From an uncultured Eubacteriales bacterium (lineage in GTDB: Bacteria > Bacillota > Clostridia > Oscillospirales > CAG-272), in the NCBI GenBank assembly GCA_934446365.1, contig CAKSDZ010000002.1, positions 248,001 through 312,000 of the forward strand: a DNA stretch of 64,000 nucleotides. The letters run 5' to 3'. This document shows positions 21,436 through 28,910 of the stretch, one piece after another. Every line of letters begins with the position of its first letter. Within the stretch, counting starts at the first letter, position 1. The notes beneath the pieces are model-generated. The model had not been told where the DNA came from. It saw nothing but the letters and a program-made list of their open reading frames with translations, and did not search any database. The translations under genes and the position numbers were made by a program.

Positions 21436-22965
21436 ATGGCCTCGACTTATCTTATCTATCTGCGCAAATCGCGTCAGGATAATCCCGATGAAAGCGTGGA
21501 GGAAGTGCTTGCAAAGCATGAACTCATATTACAAGAATATGCGCAGAGAGAACTGGGTCATACGATCCCATCCGATTGCATCTATCGCGAGGTCGTCTCC
21601 GGTGAATCCATAGAAGATCGAATTGAAATCAAAAAAGTGTTGCTCCGCATGGAAAATGCCGACGTCATAGGGGTTCTCGTTGTCGATCCGCAGCGACTGT
21701 CAAGAGGTGATCTCGAGGATTGCGGCCGTCTCATCAATGCGTTAAAATGGACGAATACCCTTGTGCTCACGCCGATGATGACTTATGATATGAGCAATAA
21801 AATGGAACGCCGATTCTTTCAGGATGAACTGCTCCGCGGCAGAGATTATTTGGAATATACGAAAGAAATTCTATGGCGAGGAAGAGTGGCATCCGCAAAA
21901 CGCGGGTGCTATGTTTCCTCCGTTCCGCCTTACGGTTATGATAGAGTTAAGATCGGTAAGGATTACACCCTCACCCCTAATGAAAATGCGGACATTGTAC
22001 GGCTTGTCTTTGATTTGTATGTCAATAAAGGCATAACACCCAGCAAAATTGCACGCATACTGAATGAAAGAGGAATCTCGAATTTCCGAGGAGGAGAATG
22101 GGGTAGATCCAGCGTCGCTTATTTGTTGAATAATCAACATTACATCGGAAAAATCGTTTATAACCGTAGAAGCAATATCGTCGTCATGGAGGATGGGCAA
22201 CGCATGCAAAAGAGAACGCCGAACAGCAAAGAAAACATCATCGTTGTGGAAGGAAAACATCCGGCCATCATCGATATGGACACATGGAACAAAGCACAAG
22301 CTATGATCGCAAGCAAAAAGAATCCCAAATGCAAACATGGCACCACACTAAGAAATCCGCTTGCCGGTGTGTTGGTTTGCGGGACGTGCGGCCATGCGAT
22401 GGTTTTGAACATACAGAAATCCAAGGCTGATAGACTGGTCTGCGCCCAAATAGCATCTACCCCGCATGGAAAATCCGCCCGTCTCCAAGATGTCATGAAC
22501 GCCGTTATCCTTGCTCTTGAAACCGCAGAACTTCCCGAACTCGAAACAAAATTAAAAAACGCTCCGGAAGATTCTTTGGAGATTCAAAAGCAGCTTATAA
22601 AACGTCTCGAAAACCAGCTTGCCGAATATAAAGAGCAAGAGGAAACGCAATATGAGCTGTTGGAGACAAAAAAATATACGCAAGAGCTGTTCGACAGAAG
22701 AAACGCTGCTCTGCGTGAAAAAATGGAATTGTGCGAAGCGCAGTTATCAGAAGCAAAGAAGAGTATTCCCGAAATCAAAGACTATGCAGACACCATCATG
22801 AGGCTTAAAAATGCGATTTCCGCACTGAAAGATGATTCCTTAGACGCAAAAACAAAAAACGATTTTCTGAAAGCTGCGGTCAAGAAGATCCTTTATAAGC
22901 CATCTCCCGTACAAAACACACATGGGACCACGGATTTCACATTGGAAATTATACTGAAAATATAA
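21436..22965 (+). CDS. large serine recombinase (phage integrase)
   Basis: A 509-residue recombinase. Residues 5-150 are the resolvase catalytic domain: YLIYLRKSRQD with the nucleophile Ser, and VVDPQRLSRGD with active-site Arg residues. Then come the recombinase domain (VPPYGYDRV, then RILNERGISNFRGGEWGRSSVAYLLNNQHYIG in parts), a zinc ribbon (CGTCGHAM ... C) and a long coiled coil (about 385-470) that controls directionality. ATG 21436 follows AAAGGAGG. It ends only about 30 bases from the junction with the split GH18 gene, so it surely integrated, and may excise, this prophage. Confidence 0.95.
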   Translation: MASTYLIYLRKSRQDNPDESVEEVLAKHELILQEYAQRELGHTIPSDCIYREVVSGESIEDRIEIKKVLLRMENADVIGVLVVDPQRLSRGDLEDCGRLINALKWTNTLVLTPMMTYDMSNKMERRFFQDELLRGRDYLEYTKEILWRGRVASAKRGCYVSSVPPYGYDRVKIGKDYTLTPNENADIVRLVFDLYVNKGITPSKIARILNERGISNFRGGEWGRSSVAYLLNNQHYIGKIVYNRRSNIVVMEDGQRMQKRTPNSKENIIVVEGKHPAIIDMDTWNKAQAMIASKKNPKCKHGTTLRNPLAGVLVCGTCGHAMVLNIQKSKADRLVCAQIASTPHGKSARLQDVMNAVILALETAELPELETKLKNAPEDSLEIQKQLIKRLENQLAEYKEQEETQYELLETKKYTQELFDRRNAALREKMELCEAQLSEAKKSIPEIKDYADTIMRLKNAISALKDDSLDAKTKNDFLKAAVKKILYKPSPVQNTHGTTDFTLEIILKI

Positions 22966-22987
22966 GGCTTTTTACAAGTTGTTATCA

Positions 22988-23004
22988 TGGATAGTCCGAT
23001 GAAT
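22988..23004. other. prophage-chromosome junction (right attachment site)
   Basis: Host GH18 coding sequence can be read from GAT-GAA-TGG at 22998 onward, whereas the in-frame codon at 22992-22994 is TAG. The crossover must lie close to this point, between the integrase stop (22965) and the EWGY motif. The partner site at the left end is outside the window. Confidence 0.65.
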
Positions 23005-23447
23005 GGGGATACACATACGGCCATCCGATGGCGGTGGCGCCGCTCGCATCCGTTCGCCGCGTGCTCGATTTCGCGGTATCGGAGATACCGGCAAATAAAA
23101 TCTATATGGGCATCCCGAACTACGGCTATGATTGGACGCTGCCATACAAGCAGGGAGAAACGCGCGCACGGCTCATCGGAAACGAGGAGGCAATCGAAAT
23201 CGCCCGAAGATACGGTGCGGAAATCCGATACGACGAAGCGTCGGCAACGCCGTATTTCAACTACTCCGAAAACGGAAATCCGCATGAGGTTTGGTTTGAG
23301 GACGCCCGAAGCTGGGCTGCCAAGCTCGCACTGATCCCCGAATACGGCTTTGTCGGAGCGGGCGTCTGGAACGCGATGCGTCCGTTTACACAGGGCTGGC
23401 TGGTCCTGCAATCCGGATACCGTGTGACCTCCTTTATAAATTCCTAA
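22998..23447 (+). pseudogene. 3' half of a SleL/YaaH-type GH18 spore cortex hydrolase, split by the prophage
   Basis: The frame begins at DEWGYTYGHPMAVAPLASVRR, the strand after the GH18 active site, and runs to the normal end: IPANKIYMGIPNYGYDW, HEVWFEDARSWAAKLALI, FVGAGVWNAMRPF. The N-terminal half with LysM repeats and the DxxDxDxE catalytic motif is absent and should lie beyond the left end of the prophage. There is no promoter or ribosome site here. SleL hydrolyses cortex fragments during germination. Excision of the prophage would restore the gene, so it may be a reversible interruption rather than a dead gene. Confidence 0.85.
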
Positions 23448-23534
23448 AAGATGATTCTAACGAAGCCGGAATCCGCAAAGTATCATTTTTGCATCCATTC
23501 CGGATATCTCATAGGCAGCATGCCTTTCATCCCA

Positions 23535-23570
23535 AAACGGCGGCAAGGAGAAAATCTCTTGCCGCCGTTT
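23535..23570. terminator. bidirectional terminator
   Basis: AAACGGCGGCAAG (23535-23547) pairs with CTTGCCGCCGTTT (23558-23570) between the convergent GH18 fragment and the U32 gene. Confidence 0.8.
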
Positions 23571-23623
23571 GGGGATTTACCGTTTTCACAACTTTTTGAA
23601 AGCTTCGTCATCCGCAATATTCT

Positions 23624-24856
23624 TTATCCCCGTTCCGCGCTGCGCAGGATATCGCCCTCCCCGACGGCAAACGGCACGGGAATGAAAAACTCCATAAACG
23701 GATGCGGCGCCGATTCCACCGGATTCCCCTGCGAATCCGTCATTCTCTCCACCGTAAATCCCCGCCCCGGAAGTCCCGGCGAGATGATCTCGACCGGATC
23801 GCCGATCTTTACCTTGTTGCGCTGCACGAATTTGGCAAGTCCGCTTGCACCGTCATATCCACAGCATACCGCAAGATAGGATTTCTCCCGCAGATATCCC
23901 GGCATCGTACAGGTCTGCGCATTCTCCGACGGCAAATCGAAATAATAGCCCGTGCAGTATTCGCGGTGGCTGACCGAATCAAGCTCCCGCAGCCAGCAGG
24001 AATCAAAAACATAATGCTCCTTATCCTTTATGTAGGAATCGATGACAGCGCGGTAAGCATTCGTCACGACCGCCGTATAATAGGCGCTTTTCATGCGCCC
24101 TTCAATTTTAAAGGACGTAATGCCCGCCTCGATAAGCGCCGGCATATGCTCGATCATACACATATCCTTTGAACTCATGATAAAGGTTCCGTCCGGCGTT
24201 TCCTCGATCGGAAAAGGCATATCCGGCCGCTTCTCCTCCCGAATGGTATAATTCCAGCGGCAGGGCTGAGCGCAGGCGCCGCGGTTCGCATCCCTGCCGA
24301 CAAGCGCATTGGAAAGCAGACATCTGCCGGAAAAAGAAACGCACATGGAGCCGTGAACAAACGCCTCAAGCTCCACATCCCCCGGAAGCCTATCGCGTAT
24401 TTCCCTGATTTCCGCAAGGGAAAGCTCGCGCGCCAGCACGACGCGGGAGGCGCCGAGCGAATGCCATGCGATAGCGTCCGCGGAGCTGACGACGCCTGCC
24501 TGCGTGGAGATGTGGAGCGCCGTCTCGGGCAGATATTCCCGCACAAGATGCATAACGCCGATATCGGCGGCGATGACGGCGTCCGGCGCGCCGGACGGCA
24601 TGGCGGCAAGCGCGGCCAAAAACTCCCGCAGCGCCGGATATTCCGGCTCGCGCGGCATGGTGTTGAGCGTAAGATAAATTCTTTTGCCGAGACGATGGGC
24701 AAATTCCACCGCACGGCAAAGCTCCTCATTCGTAAAATTATCCGCCGCGGCGCGCATACCGAAGCGCTCGCCCGCGAGATAAACAGCGTCCGCGCCGTAT
24801 AAAAACGCCATCTTCATTTTCTCAAAATTCCCCGCGGGGGATAACAGCTCGACCAT
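23624..24856 (-). CDS. peptidase U32 family protein (YrrO/RlhA-like)
   Basis: 410 residues from ATG 24856, behind AAAGGAG. The start VELLSPAGNFEKMKMAFLYGADAVYLAG is the U32 signature, and the motif GRCLLSN ... RGACAQPCRWNY supplies Cys ligands expected for the iron-sulphur cluster of this group. The last 80 residues are the beta-barrel C-terminal domain. Relatives such as RlhA hydroxylate 23S rRNA; YrrN/YrrO lie near mltG in Bacillus, as here. The family is clear, the exact substrate is not. Confidence 0.9.
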   Translation of the reverse strand: MVELLSPAGNFEKMKMAFLYGADAVYLAGERFGMRAAADNFTNEELCRAVEFAHRLGKRIYLTLNTMPREPEYPALREFLAALAAMPSGAPDAVIAADIGVMHLVREYLPETALHISTQAGVVSSADAIAWHSLGASRVVLARELSLAEIREIRDRLPGDVELEAFVHGSMCVSFSGRCLLSNALVGRDANRGACAQPCRWNYTIREEKRPDMPFPIEETPDGTFIMSSKDMCMIEHMPALIEAGITSFKIEGRMKSAYYTAVVTNAYRAVIDSYIKDKEHYVFDSCWLRELDSVSHREYCTGYYFDLPSENAQTCTMPGYLREKSYLAVCCGYDGASGLAKFVQRNKVKIGDPVEIISPGLPGRGFTVERMTDSQGNPVESAPHPFMEFFIPVPFAVGEGDILRSAERG

Positions 24857-24896
24857 AAGCGCTCCTTTCATTCCATATGCGGCAGGCCCGAAAAGC

Positions 24897-25946
24897 TCAC
24901 CGCAATCCCGAAACCGCGCGCATATGCTCCTCATAGGTTCGGGAAAAAATCGTGGTTTTGTCCTTGGCGGACACAAAATAATAATAATCCGTGTCGGCGG
25001 GATAGATTGCCGCCGTAATCGCGGCAAGTCCGGGCGAGCAGATCGCCCCCGGCGGCAGTCCCTTGTTTTTGTAGGTGTTATAGGGACTTTCCAGCGACCG
25101 GATATCGTCCGAGGTCAGCATGGCATCGTCCCCACCCAGTTCCTTGGCATATTTCACGGTCGCATCGCTTTCAAGGAAGGAATACCGGCTGTTCGCCAGT
25201 CTGTTCCGGAAAACCGAGGCGATCCCCGGCATATCGCTTCCGAAATAGGCCTCGCTTTCAATGACGGAAGCGAGCCGCACAATCTCATCGACCGAATAGC
25301 CGCCCGCCGCGGCGTCCGCCCGCAGGCGCTCGTCGAACTTTCTTCCGAAATTGGCGAGCAGCTTTGTAATAATCTCGGTTTCGCTGGAATCGGCATAGAC
25401 AAAATAAGTGTCCGGAAACAGATAGCCGTCCAGCCGATATGTCCGTCCCGTATCCTCCGGAATATCGGAAACGAAATCATATCCGAAGCTGCCGCCGTTC
25501 TCTATCACATCGGCAAAGCCCTCGGGGGAGCCGATTCCGAGCGAGACGAAAAGCGCGATAATTTCGTCCGTCGTATAGCCCTCGGGGATTGTCACCTTGA
25601 TTTGAGAGCGCACACCCTTTTTCGGGGTCAGTGCATACCGCAGCTCATCATAGCTCATGGCAGCGTCCAGCTCGAATTCTCCCGCAAGATAATTCTCATT
25701 CCACGAACGCATATAAGCATAGAAACGATAAACGAGCGGAAACCGAATGAGTCCGTTTTTCCCGAGGATTGAAGACACCTGCGCCGTCGTCGCGTTTTCC
25801 GGAATCACCACAGTCCTCCCGCCGGATTCCGCAACAAAGGCAAAAACGTCGTTCGCAACAAAAATCACCGCCGCCGACAGAAGCACCGATATAAGAAACG
25901 AAATCCCCACGATACGAAACGCATGCGACGCGCCGCTTTTTTTCAT
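24897..25946 (-). CDS. mltG: endolytic murein transglycosylase MltG
   Basis: 349 residues from ATG 25946, behind GAGGGGA. One N-terminal membrane helix (residues 9-34), then a LysM-like domain (VVIPENATTAQVSSILGKNGLI) and the YceG/MltG core with VIESEAYFGSDMPGIASVFRNRL, carrying the catalytic Glu, and the end SPYNTYKNKGLPPGAICSPG in overlapping parts. It cuts nascent glycan strands and sets their length, working with penicillin-binding proteins. The gap to the U32 gene is 40 bases. Confidence 0.95.
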   Translation of the reverse strand: MKKSGASHAFRIVGISFLISVLLSAAVIFVANDVFAFVAESGGRTVVIPENATTAQVSSILGKNGLIRFPLVYRFYAYMRSWNENYLAGEFELDAAMSYDELRYALTPKKGVRSQIKVTIPEGYTTDEIIALFVSLGIGSPEGFADVIENGGSFGYDFVSDIPEDTGRTYRLDGYLFPDTYFVYADSSETEIITKLLANFGRKFDERLRADAAAGGYSVDEIVRLASVIESEAYFGSDMPGIASVFRNRLANSRYSFLESDATVKYAKELGGDDAMLTSDDIRSLESPYNTYKNKGLPPGAICSPGLAAITAAIYPADTDYYYFVSAKDKTTIFSRTYEEHMRAVSGLR

Positions 25947-26083
25947 ATAAAGTCCCCTCTCCGCCGCCCGCCGAAGCATAAAACACCGCTTACAGCGCAA
26001 GAGACCGGCAATCAAAACAAAATCAAAGAGGCGCGAAAAACCGCGCTTTTTGCCTTATTTTGTTCCGAAAGCCGGATTTTCAT

Positions 26084-27007
26084 TCAAATAAACAGATTCA
26101 CAACCGCAAAAATGAGAAAACAACCGAGGTCAAGCAGAAAAAGCGGTGCCGAAAGCATGTCGTATATCACGACGGGACGCTTTCCCCGCGGAACACGAAC
26201 CGGCGGCGAATCCGCCGCCGCGGCGCGGGAGCGCAGCTGTCCTGCGGCCGCCAAAAGCAAGAGAACGAGACTTGTCAGATAGAAAGCAATCAGCAAAAGC
26301 CAAAAAAGCACCTTGCTGTCCGCCCCCGACGACAGCAAATACACATAGCGCGCACCGAACAAGGCGAACAGGTTATACAAAGCATGCACGAGAATCGGAC
26401 AGACAAGATTTCCCGTCAAAAAGCCGACGAAAAACAGCAAAAGACCGTTCAAAAAACAAATCGGCAGCTGTCCGAACTCCAAATGAATGACGGCAAACAG
26501 AAGCGAGGACATCAGTGCCGCGCCGGTGACGCCGCCGAACCGATATTCATACGCGACAATGCCGCGGAAAAACACCTCCTCACAAAGGGCAGGCAGGAGC
26601 ACAAGCGAGAGCATCGCCGGCAAAAGCTCCCATACGGAGGAGACGGAAAGCGACGACCCGTATAAAGCATATGTAGAATCACCGGCAGACGAAGGGAAAA
26701 TACCGAGCCGCAGGATACAGCTCTGAAAAATCATCACGGCACATCCGGCCGCCGATACGGAGAGCTGCCGTCCCGACAAGCGCCGAAATTCCAGCCCCGA
26801 CATGGCGCGGGTACCGCGGCAGAAAAGATAAATCCCCGTCGGAATCCCGAAAACGGCAAGCGTCAAAAGCGCCGTGACAAGGTATGCCAAAAGCCTGTTT
26901 TTCACGCCGAAATCGATAAAACCGATGAGGATAAGAAAAATCAGCATGACAAAAACAAGCACCGGCGCCAAAAGAAACGGATTTTTCCGTCTGTTATTTG
27001 CCGGCAT
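26084..27007 (-). CDS. CPBP-family intramembrane metalloprotease
   Basis: 307 residues from ATG 27007, behind AGAGG. Several membrane helices frame the Abi/CPBP motifs: LPALCEEVFFRGIVAYEYR with the Glu-Glu and Arg, LLFAVIHLEFGQLP with the His, and LVCPILVHALYNLFAL with the second His. Members cleave membrane-bound substrates or modify peptides; the target here is unknown. The start overlaps the end of the upstream gene by 14 bases. A long Arg/Pro stretch near the C-terminus is cytoplasmic. Confidence 0.88.
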   Translation of the reverse strand: MPANNRRKNPFLLAPVLVFVMLIFLILIGFIDFGVKNRLLAYLVTALLTLAVFGIPTGIYLFCRGTRAMSGLEFRRLSGRQLSVSAAGCAVMIFQSCILRLGIFPSSAGDSTYALYGSSLSVSSVWELLPAMLSLVLLPALCEEVFFRGIVAYEYRFGGVTGAALMSSLLFAVIHLEFGQLPICFLNGLLLFFVGFLTGNLVCPILVHALYNLFALFGARYVYLLSSGADSKVLFWLLLIAFYLTSLVLLLLAAAGQLRSRAAAADSPPVRVPRGKRPVVIYDMLSAPLFLLDLGCFLIFAVVNLFI

Positions 27008-27581
27008 AAATGCCTCTTTCGCTGATGACGACATCGACCGATATGTCGAATCTGCCGTGCGGCACACTGTCCAAAATAAATTCCTCATAAGCGACGCCGA
27101 CGGACGTCGGCTTGAATTTTCCGAAATACCGGTCATAATAGCCGCCGCCATATCCGACCCGGTATCCCCGCCTGTCATATACCACGGCAGGCACGATGCA
27201 AAGAACATTTCCGGAAGCCGGGTCCGAGGGGTTGAATACGGGAAGCTCCGCCTTCGGTTCTTTGAGATGATACATGCCGTCCTCCAAATCCTCCTCGGAA
27301 TCGGCGAAATGGAACGTCATCGAATGGTCCTCCGCCCGGCACCTCGGAAACGCAACCCGTTTTCCGGCGGCTCTCGCCGCACGGGCGATCGGCAGAACGT
27401 CCACCTCGTCCTTTACCGGATAAAACAGCAAAAGGATGTCGGCATAGCGATAGGCAGCCGACGCAAGGATATTGCGGCAAATCCGTTCGTCCATCGCGGC
27501 ACGCTCCTCAGGGGCAAGCGCCGCGCGGCGCGCCAAATACTTTCTGCGAAGCTCTATTTTGTGTTTTCTGATTTCATACAT
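26994..27581 (-). CDS. 5-formyltetrahydrofolate cyclo-ligase
   Basis: 195 residues from ATG 27581. It has the ligase features: an N-terminal helix (HKIELRRKYLARRAAL), ILLLFYPVKDEVDV, RVAFPRC and the nucleotide and folate site YRVGYGGGYYDRYF. It converts 5-formyl-THF into 5,10-methenyl-THF with ATP. The start is not fully certain: an upstream ATG at 27623 lacks a ribosome site, while 27581 has only a modest AGGA. Confidence 0.92.
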   Translation of the reverse strand: MYEIRKHKIELRRKYLARRAALAPEERAAMDERICRNILASAAYRYADILLLFYPVKDEVDVLPIARAARAAGKRVAFPRCRAEDHSMTFHFADSEEDLEDGMYHLKEPKAELPVFNPSDPASGNVLCIVPAVVYDRRGYRVGYGGGYYDRYFGKFKPTSVGVAYEEFILDSVPHGRFDISVDVVISERGIYAGK

Positions 27582-27659
27582 ATCCAATCCTAACCCGCAT
27601 ATATCGGATAACTCCGCAGACATGCGCTGTGATATTCGTTCGGGAGGGGAATTTTTCTT

Positions 27660-28202
27660 TTACGCCAGCACGGAACGGCGGATTTCCTCCGATTTTTCCT
27701 CTCCAAAGAGAACGCAGACAAGCGTCAGCGCAAATTCCATCGCGGCGCCCGCACCGGCTGCCGTAATCACGTTTCCGTCACGGCAGACCTTGTTCTGCGA
27801 AAGCAATGCGCCTTTCAAATGGGCTTCAAAGCCCGGATAGCAGGTGGCCGTTTTCCCCGCAAGATATCCGCGCTCCCCGAGAATCATCGGCGCGGCGCAG
27901 ATTGCGGCGAGAAGCCCGCCTTTTTCCGCTGTCTCGCGAAGACAGCCGTCAACCGCCGCCGAAGCGTCCAGATTCTTCGTGCCCGGCATGCCGCCCGGAA
28001 GAATCACCATATCATAATCCGCCGGACGGATTTCCTCGGCCGGAAGATCCGCCGTGATTTTGATTCCGTGCGAACCCGTAAGACGGACACCGCCGACACC
28101 GGCGATTACGACCTCCGCGCCCGCGCGGCGCAGGATATCGACCGCCGTGAGCGCCTCGACCTCTTCCGTTCCGTCGGCAAAAAACAATACCGCTTTTTTC
28201 AT
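27660..28202 (-). CDS. DJ-1/PfpI family protein (YajL-like)
   Basis: A 180-residue flavodoxin-like protein with the DJ-1 triad surroundings: FADGTEEVEALTAVDILRRAG near the start with the conserved Glu, VILPGGMPGTKNL, and LLAAICAAPMIL with the nucleophile Cys. Members act as glyoxalase-like or protein-protecting enzymes, and YajL as a chaperone for oxidised proteins. It lies 1-2 bases from tmk, so they share a transcript. Confidence 0.92.
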   Translation of the reverse strand: MKKAVLFFADGTEEVEALTAVDILRRAGAEVVIAGVGGVRLTGSHGIKITADLPAEEIRPADYDMVILPGGMPGTKNLDASAAVDGCLRETAEKGGLLAAICAAPMILGERGYLAGKTATCYPGFEAHLKGALLSQNKVCRDGNVITAAGAGAAMEFALTLVCVLFGEEKSEEIRRSVLA

Positions 28203-28203
28203 G

Positions 28204-28890
28204 TTATCCTTCCTCCTCCGACATATCGAGCAGTCTTGTCACCTTTTCAAGAATTTTTGCGGCGATTTCCTCTTTGGAAAGAGGCTCCCTGCCCTCATAG
28301 CACATGATGCTGTGCCAGCCGAGCCTGTCCGCGGCATAGGCGGCCGCCTTGTGACACCGCTCCATATAGGCGGTATCAAGCTCGTGAATGTCCTTTTCCT
28401 GTCCGGTCGCCTCGCTCCGCCGCCCGACGAGCGCCGCCGCAATCTCATATTTCATATCGAGGTATAAAACCGCGTCCGGACGCGGGATTCCGAGCTTTTC
28501 ATACTCATAATCCTCCGCCCATCGGATGAAAGCGTCCCAATCGTCCCGTTCCAGCTTTGCCAGCTGGTGGATTTCATTGGACGAGGTGTAACGGGTGGCG
28601 AGAACGACGCTGTCGGATTTCTCATAAAAACCCTTCCAGCCGGTCATATAAGAGGCATAACGGTCTACCGCGTAAAACGAAGACGCGGCATAGGCATTCA
28701 CATCCGTCGGACGTGTCCCGAATGTTCCCGAAAGATACATGCGGACAAGCGCCGAGGAGTCGCTTTCATAATTCGGGAAGGAAACGGTAAGCACCTCCCT
28801 GCCCTGATTTTTCAGCTCCGCCTCGAGAATCGGCGTCTGCGTCGATTTGCCGGAGCCGTCCAGCCCCTCAATTACAATCAGTTTTCCCAT
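28204..28890 (-). CDS. tmk: thymidylate kinase
   Basis: 228 residues. P-loop at residues 8-16 (EGLDGSGKST), AVDRYAS as the DR-Y/F motif that contacts dTMP, PDAVLYLDMKYEIA and a lid region (GRRSEATGQEKD). It makes dTDP from dTMP. It is slightly longer than E. coli Tmk, with an aromatic-rich insertion in the middle (ERDDWDAFIRWAEDYEYEKLG) that some Clostridia share. Confidence 0.9.
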   Translation of the reverse strand: MGKLIVIEGLDGSGKSTQTPILEAELKNQGREVLTVSFPNYESDSSALVRMYLSGTFGTRPTDVNAYAASSFYAVDRYASYMTGWKGFYEKSDSVVLATRYTSSNEIHQLAKLERDDWDAFIRWAEDYEYEKLGIPRPDAVLYLDMKYEIAAALVGRRSEATGQEKDIHELDTAYMERCHKAAAYAADRLGWHSIMCYEGREPLSKEEIAAKILEKVTRLLDMSEEEG

Positions 28891-28910
28891 AAAACCTCCG
28901 GGGTCCGTTA

